DNA of 64,000 nucleotides from Streptomyces ambofaciens ATCC 23877 (GCF_001267885.1 NZ_CP012382.1:2157001-2221000), one strand, 5' to 3'; counted from the stretch's first letter, positions 34,584-47,867 are shown. Notes: generated by a model from the letters alone, not told the origin. Program-made: numbers and translations.

Positions 34584-35513
34584 GTGGATTCCGAGTCCAC
34601 CGTCACCACCTGCTACCGCCATCCCGCGGTGGAGTGCCACGTCCGGTGCACCCGCTGCGAGCGACACATCTGCCCGGACTGCATGCGTGAGGCGCCCGTG
34701 GGCCACCAGTGCCCCGAGTGCGTGAAGGAGGGGGCGCGGTCGGCCCGGCAGGCCCGGACGCTCGTCGGCGGCCGGGTGTCGACGACGCCCGTGGTGACGT
34801 ACGTGCTGTTCGCGCTGAACGTCCTCGCGTATCTGGCGGAGGCCGTGCGGCCGGAGCTCGTGGACCGCTTCTCCATGGTCGGTGCGCGGCTGGTCGATCC
34901 GGACGGGGGCCGCTACGTCTACCAGGGCGTGTACCTCGGGGACTTCCGCACCGAGGGGATCGTGGCCGGCGAGTGGGAGCGGATGCTCACCAGCGCCTTC
35001 CTCCACATCTCGCCCTTCGAGGGGACGTTCGGGATCCTGCACCTCACGATGAACATGGTCGTGCTGTGGCAGCTGGGCCGGGTCGTGGAGCTGATGCTGG
35101 GCCGGGTGCGCTTCGCCGTCCTGTACGTGCTGTCGGCGCTCGGCGGTTCCGTCCTGCAGCTGGTGTTCGCCGATCCGGGGCAGTCCGCGGTCGGCGCGTC
35201 GGGCGCGGTCTTCGGCCTGGGGGCGGCGTACTACGTCCTGCACCGCCGGGTGGGCGCCTCCATGGGCGCGGTCAACCGCTTCATGGCCTTCCTGCTGCTG
35301 TGGCTGGTGGTGTCGGCCGGGTTCACCTCCTGGCAGGGCCACCTCGGCGGCCTGCTGGCGGGCGGCGCGCTGGCCCTGGCGTACGCGTACGCGCCCCCGG
35401 GCGGGCGGCGGACGGCGGTGCAGGCCGGTGCGTGCGCGGGGCTGGTGGTGCTGCTGGCGGTGACGGCGGCGATCAAGGTGTCGGAGATGACAGGCGGAGG
35501 TATTCCCCTATGA
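34584..35513 (+). CDS. Rhomboid family intramembrane serine protease with N-terminal zinc finger
   Basis: A 309-residue membrane protease. Residues 1-48 hold a B-box-like zinc finger (CYRHPAVECHVRCTRCERHICPDCM then HQCPEC). The rhomboid domain begins about residue 66; catalytic Ser206 is in GASGAVFG, His253 in WQGHLGG, and the oxyanion-region Asn in HLTMNM. Six to seven membrane segments. GTG 34584 follows GAGGAG (34572-34577). The last bases ATGA overlap the chitosanase start, implying coupled translation. Substrates are unknown; the coupled gene product, which has one N-terminal hydrophobic segment, is a natural candidate. Confidence 0.93.
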   Translation: MDSESTVTTCYRHPAVECHVRCTRCERHICPDCMREAPVGHQCPECVKEGARSARQARTLVGGRVSTTPVVTYVLFALNVLAYLAEAVRPELVDRFSMVGARLVDPDGGRYVYQGVYLGDFRTEGIVAGEWERMLTSAFLHISPFEGTFGILHLTMNMVVLWQLGRVVELMLGRVRFAVLYVLSALGGSVLQLVFADPGQSAVGASGAVFGLGAAYYVLHRRVGASMGAVNRFMAFLLLWLVVSAGFTSWQGHLGGLLAGGALALAYAYAPPGGRRTAVQAGACAGLVVLLAVTAAIKVSEMTGGGIPL

Positions 35514-36412
35514 AACGTGCCGGTGTGCTGCTCCTCGCGGCCGTCCCAGTGATCGCCACGGGGGTGTACTTCGTCATGCCGACGGACTCGGCGGACGCCC
35601 CGGTGACGCCGCCCGTGTCCACCACCCAGTCGTCCCGCGAGGACGCCAAGAGCCGGGCGGAGGAGGAGCGGGCGGCGGACGACGCGCTCATCGCCGAGCT
35701 GCCGCCGGGCCTCGCCGATCCCGCGAAGAAGGAGCTGGCGCAGCAGCTGGTGTCCAGCGCCGAGAACTCCACCACGAAGTGGCGCACGTCCTACGGCACC
35801 ATCGAGGACCTCGGCGACGGGTGCGGCTACACGGCGGGCATCATCGGCTTCTGCACCGGCACGCACGACCTGCTCATGCTGGTCGAGCGCTACACGAAGA
35901 CGCACCCGGACAACGGCCTGGCGGCCTATCTGCCGGCTCTGCGCCAGGTGGACGGCACCGACTCCCACGAGGGCCTGGACCCCGGCTTCACGGCCGCCTG
36001 GCAGGCGGAGGCGGAGCTCCCGGCGTTCCGCGAGGCGCAGGAGGAGGAGCGGGACCGGGTCTACTTCGAACCGGCGGTCCGCCTCGCCAAGCTGGACGGC
36101 CTCGGCACGCTCGGCCAGTTCGTCTACTTCGACGCGATGGTCTTCCACGGCCCCGACACGGACGCGGAGGGCTTCTACGGGCTGCGGGAGCAGACCCTGC
36201 GGAAGGCGAAGACGCCGGGCCAGGGGGGCGCCGAGAAGGCGTACCTGGAGGCCTTCCTGGACGTCCGCGGCCAGGCCATGCGGGCCAGGCGCCCGGGCAT
36301 CGACACCTCCCGCGTCGACACGGCGCAGCGCCGGTTCCTGGAGGCGGGGAACCTGAAGCTGGACACGCCGCTGGTGTGGGAGATGTACGGGGACACCTAC
36401 AAGCTGCCCTGA
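35510..36412 (+). CDS. Chitosanase, glycoside hydrolase family 46
   Basis: Secreted or membrane-tethered chitosanase, 300 residues, hydrolysing beta-1,4-linked glucosamine polymers. Catalytic residues fit GH46: E85 in SSAENSTTKW and D103 in IEDLGDGCGYTAG, 18 apart as in the Streptomyces N174 enzyme; GIIGFCTGTHDLL follows. The N-terminal MKRAGVLLLAAVPVIATGVYFV lacks an obvious signal-peptidase site, then a Glu/Ala/Arg-rich helical spacer (30-65) precedes the domain. It overlaps the rhomboid gene by ATGA. A 41-bp terminator follows. Confidence 0.93.
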   Translation: MKRAGVLLLAAVPVIATGVYFVMPTDSADAPVTPPVSTTQSSREDAKSRAEEERAADDALIAELPPGLADPAKKELAQQLVSSAENSTTKWRTSYGTIEDLGDGCGYTAGIIGFCTGTHDLLMLVERYTKTHPDNGLAAYLPALRQVDGTDSHEGLDPGFTAAWQAEAELPAFREAQEEERDRVYFEPAVRLAKLDGLGTLGQFVYFDAMVFHGPDTDAEGFYGLREQTLRKAKTPGQGGAEKAYLEAFLDVRGQAMRARRPGIDTSRVDTAQRRFLEAGNLKLDTPLVWEMYGDTYKLP

Positions 36413-36421
36413 GCATGCGAC

Positions 36422-36462
36422 GGCGCCTGCCCCTTTGTCCGGTCGGGGACAGGGCAGGCGCC
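36422..36462. terminator. Bidirectional terminator, chitosanase / gltD
   Basis: GGCGCCTGCCC and GGGCAGGCGCC pair over 11 bp, with an inner TGTCC/GGACA stem. It lies between convergent genes. Confidence 0.88.
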
Positions 36463-36513
36463 ATCAGTGTTCCGCACGCCTTTGTGCGGGACGTTCTTCG
36501 GTTGTTCCGTCCG

Positions 36514-37969
36514 TCAGACCGCGAGAGCGCGGTCCGTCGGGCGGATCGGGGCCGGCAGTTCGCTGGCCCCGGTCAGGAAGCTGTCGGCGCCGCGGGCGGC
36601 CGAGCGGCCCTCCGCGATCGCCCAGACGATGAGCGACTGGCCGCGGCCGGCGTCACCGGCGACGAACACACCCGGCACGTTGGTCTGGAAGTCGGCGTCC
36701 CGGGCGATGTTACCGCGTTCGTCGAGCTCCAGGCCGAACTGGTCCACCAGTCCGTTGTCCCGGTCGGTGCCGGTGAAGCCCATGGCGAGGGTGACCAGCT
36801 GGGCCGGGATCTTGCGCTCGGTGCCCGGCTTCGGGGTGAGCCTGCCCTCGATGAACTCGACCTCGCTCATGTGCAGCCACTGGACGTTGCCGTCCTCGTC
36901 GCCCTCGAAGTGGGTGGTGGAGACGGCGTAGACGCGCTCGCCGCCCTCCTCGTGGGCGCTGGTGACCTTGTAGAGCATCGGGAAGGTCGGCCACGGCTGG
37001 CGCACCGCGTCCCGCTCCTCGCCCGGCCGGGGCATGATCTCCAGCTGGGTGACGGAGGCCGCGCCCTGGCGGTGGGCGGTGCCCACGCAGTCGGCGCCGG
37101 TGTCGCCGCCGCCGATGACGACGACGTGCTTGCCCTCGGCCGAGATCGGGGGCGCCACGAAGTCGCCCTCCTGGACCTTGTTGGCCAGGGGCAGGTACTC
37201 CATGGCCTGGTGGATGCCGTTGAGCTCGCGGCCGGGGACCGGCAGGTCGCGGGCGGTGGTGGCACCGGCGGCGATGACCACGGCGTCGTAGCGCTTCTTC
37301 AGGTCGGTGGCCTTGAGGTCGCGGCCGATCTCGACGCCGGTGCGGAAGCGGGTGCCCTCCGCGCGCATCTGCTCTATGCGGCGGTTGATGTGCCGCTTCT
37401 CCATCTTGAACTCGGGGATGCCGTACCGCAGGAGGCCTCCGATGCGGTCCGCGCGCTCGTAGACGGCGACCGTGTGGCCGGCCCGGGTGAGCTGCTGGGC
37501 GGCGGCGAGACCGGCCGGGCCCGAGCCGATGACGGCGACGGTCTTGCCTGACAGGCGCTCGGGGATCTGCGGGGCGACGTCCCCGGTCTCCCACGCCTTG
37601 TCGATGATCGAGACCTCGACGTTCTTGATGGTGACGGCCGGCTGGTTGATGCCGAGCACACACGCCGACTCGCACGGAGCCGGGCACAGGCGGCCGGTGA
37701 ACTCCGGGAAGTTGTTGGTGGCGTGCAGGCGCTCCTGCGCGGCCGACCAGTCCTCGCGGTAGGCGTAGTCGTTCCACTCGGGGATCAGGTTCCCGAGCGG
37801 ACAGCCGTTGTGGCAGAACGGGATGCCGCAGTCCATGCAGCGGCTGGCCTGCTTGCTGATGATCGGCAGCAGGGAGCCGGGGACGTAGACCTCGTTCCAG
37901 TCCTTGACGCGCTCCTCGACGGGGCGGGTCTTGGCGACCTCGCGGCCGTGGTTCAGGAAGCCCTTGGGA

Positions 37970-37977
<8 letters not shown>
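36514..37977 (-). CDS. gltD: Glutamate synthase (NADPH) small subunit
   Basis: Beta subunit of NADPH-GOGAT, 487 residues; it passes electrons from NADPH through FAD and Fe-S clusters to GltB. N-terminal Cys motifs are [22 protein letters not shown] and [12 protein letters not shown] ([4Fe-4S] ligands). [48 protein letters not shown] binds [24 protein letters not shown] binds NADPH, and [23 protein letters not shown] is the C-terminal FAD block. ATG 37977 overlaps the gltB stop by eight bases. Confidence 0.97.
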
Positions 37978-42571
<4,594 letters not shown>

Positions 42572-42633
42572 CGGCTCTCCCGTCGTCGTCATCTGGCATG
42601 TGCAAGTGCCGAGGGACGACGTTGGCCCTCTGC

Positions 42634-42660
42634 GTGAGATCAAAATTTCGTGCAGGTTAC
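42634..42660 (-). promoter_or_regulatory. GlnR-like operator upstream of gltB
   Basis: Read on the minus strand: GTAAC-N6-GAAAT-N6-CTCAC. This fits the published GlnR pattern gTnAC-n6-GaAAc-n6-gTnAC with 5/5, 4/5 and 4/5 matches at correct spacing. It ends 62 bases before the gltB start codon. Confidence 0.5.
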
Positions 42661-42845
42661 ATGATGGAGTGATTCTCGGGAAGCGGGATAATCCGTTCCA
42701 ACATGCGGACAGCGAGGGTGGCGGCGGGGGTACCGCGACCGGCGGTGTGATCCAGGGGGACCGGGGCGGACAGATCGATGTCCGTCGGTCCGAGGGGGCG
42801 AAGAGAGCTCCGTCGCTCGCTTCGCGGGTGCGCGGCAGGCCTCAT
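42657..42845 (-). CDS. Possible 62-codon small protein upstream of gltBD
   Basis: An open frame from ATG 42845 to TAA 42657-42659 within the gltB leader. The C-terminal half ([19 protein letters not shown], then [19 protein letters not shown]) reads like real protein, and about four in five codons of that half end in G or C. The N-terminal third is Arg/Pro/Ser-rich and its start is uncertain. The stop overlaps the GlnR-like box. No family was recognised. It could be a small protein, a leader peptide or a chance frame. Confidence 0.35.
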   Translation of the reverse strand: MRPAAHPRSERRSSLRPLGPTDIDLSAPVPLDHTAGRGTPAATLAVRMLERIIPLPENHSIM

Positions 42846-42908
42846 TGCTCACAGCGCTTACGGCTCATGCCCGGGGATCACGTACTCGAAACCAGCGAGT
42901 AACGGCTA

Positions 42909-42932
42909 CTTATGCGGTCCTCCGCATAAGTT
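42909..42932. promoter_or_regulatory. Perfect palindrome with 10-bp arms between gltB leader and the VIT transporter gene
   Basis: ACTTATGCGG-TCCT-CCGCATAAGT. On the minus strand TAGGAT, a strong Streptomyces -10, lies just upstream (42943-42948 region reading leftward). The palindrome may be an operator at the start of a long gltB leader, or a terminator of the preceding transporter gene. Confidence 0.6.
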
Positions 42933-42941
42933 CGAGCCGGG

Positions 42942-43673
42942 CTATCCTACGGCCGTTCCGAAGAGACTGCCCAGGGCGTAGGTCACACCGGCCGCCGCGC
43001 CACCGAGGGCGAGCTGCCGCAGTCCGCTGTACCACCAGCTCCGTGCCGTCACCTTGGCGACGACCGCGCCGCACAGGAACAGCCCGACGAGCGCGAGCAC
43101 GACCGCCGGCCACAGCGCGGTGGCGCCGAGCAGGAAGGGCAGCACGGGGAGCAGGGCGCCCAGCGCGAACGAGCCGAACGAGGACACGGCCGCGACCAGC
43201 GGCGAGGGCAGGTCGCCGGGGTCGATGCCCAGTTCCTCGCGGGCGTGTATCTCCAGCGCCTGCTCGGGGTCGCGGGACAGCTGCCGGGCCACCTCGCGCG
43301 CGAGCCGCGGCTCGACACCCCGCGCCTCGTAGAGCGCGGCCAGCTCGGCCTCCTCGTCCGCCGGGTGCTTCTTCAGCTCACGCCGCTCCACGTCCAGCTC
43401 GGCCTCGACGAGCTCGCGCTGCGAGGCGACGGAGGTGTACTCGCCGGCGGCCATGGAGAAGGCGCCGGCGGCCAGACCGGCCAGGCCGCTCAGCACGACG
43501 GTCTGCTGGCCGACCGCACCGCCCGCGACGCCGGTCATCAGGGCGAGGTTGGAGACCAGGCCGTCCATCGCGCCGAAGACGGCGGGGCGCAGCCAGCCGC
43601 CGTTCACGTCGCGGTGGGTGTGGTTGTCACGGTGCGCCTCGTGCAGCGGCGCCTCGGTTTCGATGATGGCCAT
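42942..43673 (-). CDS. VIT1/CCC1 family iron/manganese transporter
   Basis: A 243-residue membrane transporter. GGWLRPAVFGAMDGLVSNLALMTGVAGGAV is the VIT1/CCC1 TM1 signature with the Asp/Met metal path, followed by AGAFSMAAGEYTSVASQRELVEAELDVERREL. The central cytosolic Glu-rich metal-binding helices (ADEEAELAALYEARG, DPEQALEIHAREELG) and three further TM segments complete the fold. Expected role: export or sequestration of Fe2+/Mn2+. ATG 43673. No clear iron-box was found upstream, only an AT-rich tract. Confidence 0.92.
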   Translation of the reverse strand: MAIIETEAPLHEAHRDNHTHRDVNGGWLRPAVFGAMDGLVSNLALMTGVAGGAVGQQTVVLSGLAGLAAGAFSMAAGEYTSVASQRELVEAELDVERRELKKHPADEEAELAALYEARGVEPRLAREVARQLSRDPEQALEIHAREELGIDPGDLPSPLVAAVSSFGSFALGALLPVLPFLLGATALWPAVVLALVGLFLCGAVVAKVTARSWWYSGLRQLALGGAAAGVTYALGSLFGTAVG

Positions 43674-43689
43674 GCGGGCCCCCCGGAAG

Positions 43690-43800
43690 GCTAGTTTGGA
43701 TCAGTTCTACTTTTTTACAACACCAAAGCTACGCCGATCATTTCGTCCTCGCCAGCAAGGAAAGGCTGCGCTTACCTGCGGTTTTACCTTTTCCGCTCAT
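43690..43800. promoter_or_regulatory. AT-rich divergent region, transporter / ADP-ribosylglycohydrolase operon
   Basis: Unusually AT-rich for this genome (for example CTACTTTTTTACAACACC). It should contain the promoters for the transporter (leftward) and the six-gene operon (rightward), but no -35/-10 pair stands out. No gene was seen. Confidence 0.4.
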
Positions 43801-43903
43801 CCGTGATCTTGAGCGCACAGATGTCGTCCGGGTGACGCTGGGGCCCGCGAGGCTGCGGGGCGGACCGCACCGGGGACACATCCGCAAAGGGAGAGGAGAG
43901 GCC

Positions 43904-45229
43904 GTGGCATCCACCGCCCGCATTCCCCCGGCCCCCGTGCCCGGGGACGCCGTCGGACTCCGCGATCGGGCCCGGGGCGCGCTGCTCGGTCTGGCCGTCG
44001 GCGACGCCCTCGGGGCGCCGGCCGAGAACATGAAGCCCTCCGAGATCCGCGCCCGCTGGGGCCGCATCACGGGGTACGTGGCCACGAAGCCGGCCGGCAC
44101 CGACGACACCGAGTACGCGATCTTCTCCGGTCTGCTGCTGGCCCGGTACGGCTCCGCGCTCACCCCGGCCCATGTGGAGACGGCCTGGCACGAGTGGATC
44201 GCGGACCGGGAGGAGGGCCCGTTCCGGGGCGCCGGTTTCAGCGAACGCGGCACCCTGGAGAACCTGCGCCGGGGCCTGGCCGCGCCCATCTCCGCGCAGC
44301 ACCGCCACGCCTGGAGCGACGGGCTGGCCATGCGGGCCGCCCCCTACGGCGTGTTCGCGGCGGGCCGTCCCGCCGAGGCGGCCCGGCTGGTGGCGATCGA
44401 CGGTTCGGTCAGCCACGACGGTGAGGGCATCTACGGCGGCCAGGCGGTGGCGGCGGGTGTCGCCGCGGCGATGGCGGGGGCACCGCCCGTCGCCGTCGTG
44501 GCCTCCGCGCTGGCCGTCGTGCCGGACGACTCCTGGACGGCCCGGTGTCTGCGCCGCGCGATGACGGCGGCCCACCGCGGCGAACGCGCCGTGCGCTCCG
44601 CCGTGGTCATCGGCGGCTACCCGTGGACCGACCTGGCCCCCGAGGCGGTCGCGCTCGCCTTCGGCGCCTACGCGGCGGCCGACGGCGACTTCACGGACGC
44701 CGTGCTGACGGCCGTCAACATGGGCCGCGACGCGGACACGACGGCAGCGGTGGCAGGTGCCCTGGCCGGCGCGACCCGGGGCGTCGCCGCCATCCCGGCC
44801 GAGTGGGCGGCGGCCATCGGCCCGGCCCGCGGAAGCTGTCTGCCGGCGATGGCCGGGCACCATGTGCTGGACGTGGCCGACCTGCTGACGCGGGCCGCGG
44901 TGGAACGGCGCCGCGCCGCGGGGACCGAGGCTGCCGGCCGGGTCGAGAGTTCCCGGGTGGGCGGGGCCCTTCCCCCGGGCGACGGGCCCCGCCCGGGACC
45001 GGCCGACGCACCGGTGCCGACACCGACCGACATCCCGGTGCCGGCACCGACGCCGCTGCCCACACCGGCCTGGACCGACGACCCGACGCCGACACCGGCG
45101 TCCGCGCCGGCACCACCGCCGCCGCCGCCGCCGACGCCGACGCCGACCAGCAGGCGTGCGCCGTCACCGGCTCCCGGGCCCACCCCGCCCCCGGCCGAAG
45201 ACGACGCGGTCGTGGGGGTGTGGCCGTGA
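43904..45229 (+). CDS. ADP-ribosylglycohydrolase family protein 1
   Basis: A 441-residue DraG/ARH-fold protein, first gene of a six-gene operon. GTG 43904 has a strong purine-rich ribosome-binding site (GGGAGAGGAGAG). ALLGLAVGDALGAPAENM is the N-terminal motif; the dinuclear metal site is intact: TDDTEYAIFSGLL and NMGRDADTTAAVAGALAGA. The domain ends about residue 345; an about 85-residue Pro/Thr/Ala-rich tail (PTPTDIPVPAPTPLPTP) follows. The family removes ADP-ribose from proteins, nucleic acids or small molecules; the target here is unknown. The stop overlaps the next start (GTGA). Confidence 0.9.
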   Translation: MASTARIPPAPVPGDAVGLRDRARGALLGLAVGDALGAPAENMKPSEIRARWGRITGYVATKPAGTDDTEYAIFSGLLLARYGSALTPAHVETAWHEWIADREEGPFRGAGFSERGTLENLRRGLAAPISAQHRHAWSDGLAMRAAPYGVFAAGRPAEAARLVAIDGSVSHDGEGIYGGQAVAAGVAAAMAGAPPVAVVASALAVVPDDSWTARCLRRAMTAAHRGERAVRSAVVIGGYPWTDLAPEAVALAFGAYAAADGDFTDAVLTAVNMGRDADTTAAVAGALAGATRGVAAIPAEWAAAIGPARGSCLPAMAGHHVLDVADLLTRAAVERRRAAGTEAAGRVESSRVGGALPPGDGPRPGPADAPVPTPTDIPVPAPTPLPTPAWTDDPTPTPASAPAPPPPPPPTPTPTSRRAPSPAPGPTPPPAEDDAVVGVWP

Positions 45230-46674
45230 CCAGGTCACGCTCCGCCGGTGAGGAACCCGCCACCACGGCGTACGTCGCCCCGCCCGACGTACCGGAGGAG
45301 TCCGCGCCCGCCGGGAGCGGACAGCGCCCCGGACCGGAACCCCCTGGCCCCACCACCGCCACCGTCATCACCACCGGCACCGACACCACCACTGCCACCG
45401 TCATCACCACCGGTACCGGTGCCACTGCCACCACCGCCGCTCCCGCTCCCGCTCCCGCCGGCCCTTCCTCCGGAAGGGAGCCCGCCCCCGCCGGCGAGGG
45501 GCACCGCCCGAGGCCCGGGAGCACCGCCCCGCCCCGCCCGGCGACGCGGCGCGACCGTGTCGAGGGGCTGCTGCTGGGGCTCGCCGCGGGTGACGCCGCC
45601 GGCTGGCCCGCCGCCCGGCACCGGGCCGCCCGGATGCCGGAGTGGACGCGTCGCCTCACCCGCGAACTGGACACCTTCGCGGAGCAGAACGCGACCACCA
45701 CCCTCCCCGTCCCCATCGCCCTGAACCAGCCCCCGGAGCCCCTGCGCCTCGGCCCGTCCGACGACGCCGAGTGGGCGGCGTTCGCGGCGGAGGCGGTACT
45801 GCGGGCCGGGGACGACACCGCGCTCGGGGACCTGAGCCGCGAACGCCGGATGCGGGCGGCGATCGACCTGACCTGGAACGCCGTGGCCAGCGAGGTGGCC
45901 GCGGCCACGGAACGCGCCCCGGAGGCCGAGTCGGCGGTGCTGCCGCTGCGGGCCCGCATCTCGGTACGGGCAGGGCTCGGCAACCTCGCCACCGGCCTGC
46001 GCCCGCCCGCCACCGGCCACGACAACCCGCACTACTTCGACGACGCCGCCTGCGTCCGGGCCTGTGTCCTCGCCGTCGCCCACCCCGGCGCCCCGCGTGC
46101 GGCCGCCGACCTCGCCGAGTTCGACGCCCGCTACACCCAGGACGGCGACGGCGTGCACGGCGCCCGGGCCATGGCGGCGGCCCTGGCGTGCGCCCTCGAC
46201 GGCGCCGACGTGGGCACCTGCGTCACGGCCGCGCTCGCCGAACTCCCCGCGGAGACGGAGATCGGCCGCAACGCCCGCCAGGCGCTGGCCCTGGCCGCGG
46301 GCGCCGAGAGCACCTTCGCCCTCGTACCGCTGCTCGAGCACCAGATCGTCGACCACGTCTACAGCTACGGCATCGCCGCCGCCGAGACCGTCCCGGTCGC
46401 CCTCGCCCTGGCCACCGCCGCCCGGGGCCGCATCGCGGAGGCCGTACCGGCGGCGGCGTGTCTGTCCCGGGTCGCGGACTCCGCCCCGGCCCTGGCCGGC
46501 GCCCTCACCGGCGCGCTGAGCGGCGGCACGGCGATCCCCGCCTCCTGGCGCGACGCCTGCCGCACCCTCCCCGGCTGCGTGCTGCCCCGCCTCACCGGCA
46601 CCGACCTGGTCGAGCTCGCCGGGCTCCTGCACGCGACGCAACCGCCCCGACCGGAAGGACGGCACACGGCATGA
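45226..46674 (+). CDS. ADP-ribosylglycohydrolase family protein 2, degenerate metal site
   Basis: A 482-residue protein, GTG 45226 overlapping the previous stop. Residues 1-105 are Thr/Pro/Gly-rich with repeated TATVITTGT units. The DraG-fold part begins RVEGLLLGLAAGDAAGWPAARHR. The first metal motif is altered (SDDAEW instead of TDDTE) and the C-terminal DxD(T/S) motif reads RVADSAPALAGALTGALSGG, losing the first Asp. The fold pattern is otherwise preserved to IPASW. It is therefore probably catalytically impaired: a pseudoenzyme, partner or binding module for its neighbours. It overlaps gene 3 by ATGA. Confidence 0.82.
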   Translation: MTRSRSAGEEPATTAYVAPPDVPEESAPAGSGQRPGPEPPGPTTATVITTGTDTTTATVITTGTGATATTAAPAPAPAGPSSGREPAPAGEGHRPRPGSTAPPRPATRRDRVEGLLLGLAAGDAAGWPAARHRAARMPEWTRRLTRELDTFAEQNATTTLPVPIALNQPPEPLRLGPSDDAEWAAFAAEAVLRAGDDTALGDLSRERRMRAAIDLTWNAVASEVAAATERAPEAESAVLPLRARISVRAGLGNLATGLRPPATGHDNPHYFDDAACVRACVLAVAHPGAPRAAADLAEFDARYTQDGDGVHGARAMAAALACALDGADVGTCVTAALAELPAETEIGRNARQALALAAGAESTFALVPLLEHQIVDHVYSYGIAAAETVPVALALATAARGRIAEAVPAAACLSRVADSAPALAGALTGALSGGTAIPASWRDACRTLPGCVLPRLTGTDLVELAGLLHATQPPRPEGRHTA

Positions 46675-47867
46675 GGACACCCGGCCCCAGCACACGCGAC
46701 ACGGCGAACGGCGCCACGGCGACGACCCTGGAGGAGCGCGTCACCGGCTCCCTGGTCGGCGCGGCCGTCGGCGACGCGCTCGGCGGTCCCGTGGAGGGCT
46801 ACTCCCCCGAGCAGATCCTCGAACGCCACGGCGGCCGCGTGCACGGCATCGTCGGCCCGTGGAACGGCGACGCCTGGCGCACCGCCCGCCCCATCGCCCC
46901 GTACCACAAGGGCGACGGCCACGTCACCGACGACACCTTGCTGACCCACGCACTGGTCCGGGTGTACGCCACGGTCCGCGACCACCTCGACGCCTACGCG
47001 GTCGCCGAGCACCTGGTCCCGGACCTGATGACGCGCCCGCGCTGGATCCCGGAACTGGAGGCCGAGGCGCTCCCGCTCCAGCGGATCTTCCTGGCGGAGA
47101 AGTGGCTGGCCGCCAGGATCCACTACGGCCACGTGGACCCGCGCGAGGCCGGCACCGGCAACATCGTCAACTGCGGTGCCGCCATGTACATGGCCCCGGT
47201 CGGCCTGGTCAACGCCGCCAACCCGGCGGGCGCCTACGCCGAGGCGCTGGACGTCGCGGGCGCGCACCAGTCGTCGTACGGCCGTGAGGCGGCCGGCGTC
47301 CTCGCGGCGGCGGTGGCCGCGGCGTGCACGCCCGGGGCGACGCCGGACTCGGTGGTGGCGGCCTGTCTGGACCTGGCGAAGGACGGCACCCGGGCGGCGA
47401 TCGAGGCGGTCTGCGACGTGGCCGCGCGGCACACGGACTTCGAGTCGGCGCTCGCGCCGCTGCGGGAGGCGGTGGCCCCCTACGACACGGTGGGCCCCGA
47501 CTACCGCGCGCCCTCGCTGGCCGCCCGCCGCCCGTCCCGCCTGCACGCGATCGAGGAACTGCCCGTGGCCCTGGGCATGCTGGTCGTCTCCGGCGGCGAC
47601 TACCGGCACGCGGTCCTCGGCGCCGTCAACTACGGCCGTGACTGCGACTCCATCGCCACGATGGCGGGCGCGCTGGCCGGTGCGCTGGGCTCACCGGTCC
47701 CGGAGGACTGGGCGAAGGCCGTCGCGGAGGCGAGCCGCCTGGACCTGTGGCAGCCGGCGACGACACTCACCGCGGTGGCACGGGAGGTCTTCGAGCACGA
47801 CGTGGCCCGGCGCCGGGCCCACGAGCGGGCGTTCGCGTCGTTCGAGGGCGCGAGATGCTCCGACTGA
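46671..47867 (+). CDS. ADP-ribosylglycohydrolase family protein 3
   Basis: A 398-residue DraG-fold protein with a full metal site: SLVGAAVGDALGGPVEGYSPEQI, then VTDDTLLTHALVRVY and NYGRDCDSIATMAGALAGALGS. Between them NIVNCGAAMYMAPVGLVNAANP and GAHQSSYGREAAGVLAAAVAAA match the subfamily that contains crystallin-J1/ARH-like hydrolases. ATG 46671 overlaps the gene 2 stop; the 3' end overlaps gene 4 by 13 bp. It should be catalytically competent; substrate unknown. Confidence 0.92.
   Translation: MRTPGPSTRDTANGATATTLEERVTGSLVGAAVGDALGGPVEGYSPEQILERHGGRVHGIVGPWNGDAWRTARPIAPYHKGDGHVTDDTLLTHALVRVYATVRDHLDAYAVAEHLVPDLMTRPRWIPELEAEALPLQRIFLAEKWLAARIHYGHVDPREAGTGNIVNCGAAMYMAPVGLVNAANPAGAYAEALDVAGAHQSSYGREAAGVLAAAVAAACTPGATPDSVVAACLDLAKDGTRAAIEAVCDVAARHTDFESALAPLREAVAPYDTVGPDYRAPSLAARRPSRLHAIEELPVALGMLVVSGGDYRHAVLGAVNYGRDCDSIATMAGALAGALGSPVPEDWAKAVAEASRLDLWQPATTLTAVAREVFEHDVARRRAHERAFASFEGARCSD

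Noticed and set aside
43674..43830. Iron-box (DmdR/IdeR) upstream of the VIT1 transporter
   Set aside because: The best stretch (GCAGGTAAGCGCAGCC on the minus strand) matches only about half of the 19-bp consensus and is too far from the start.
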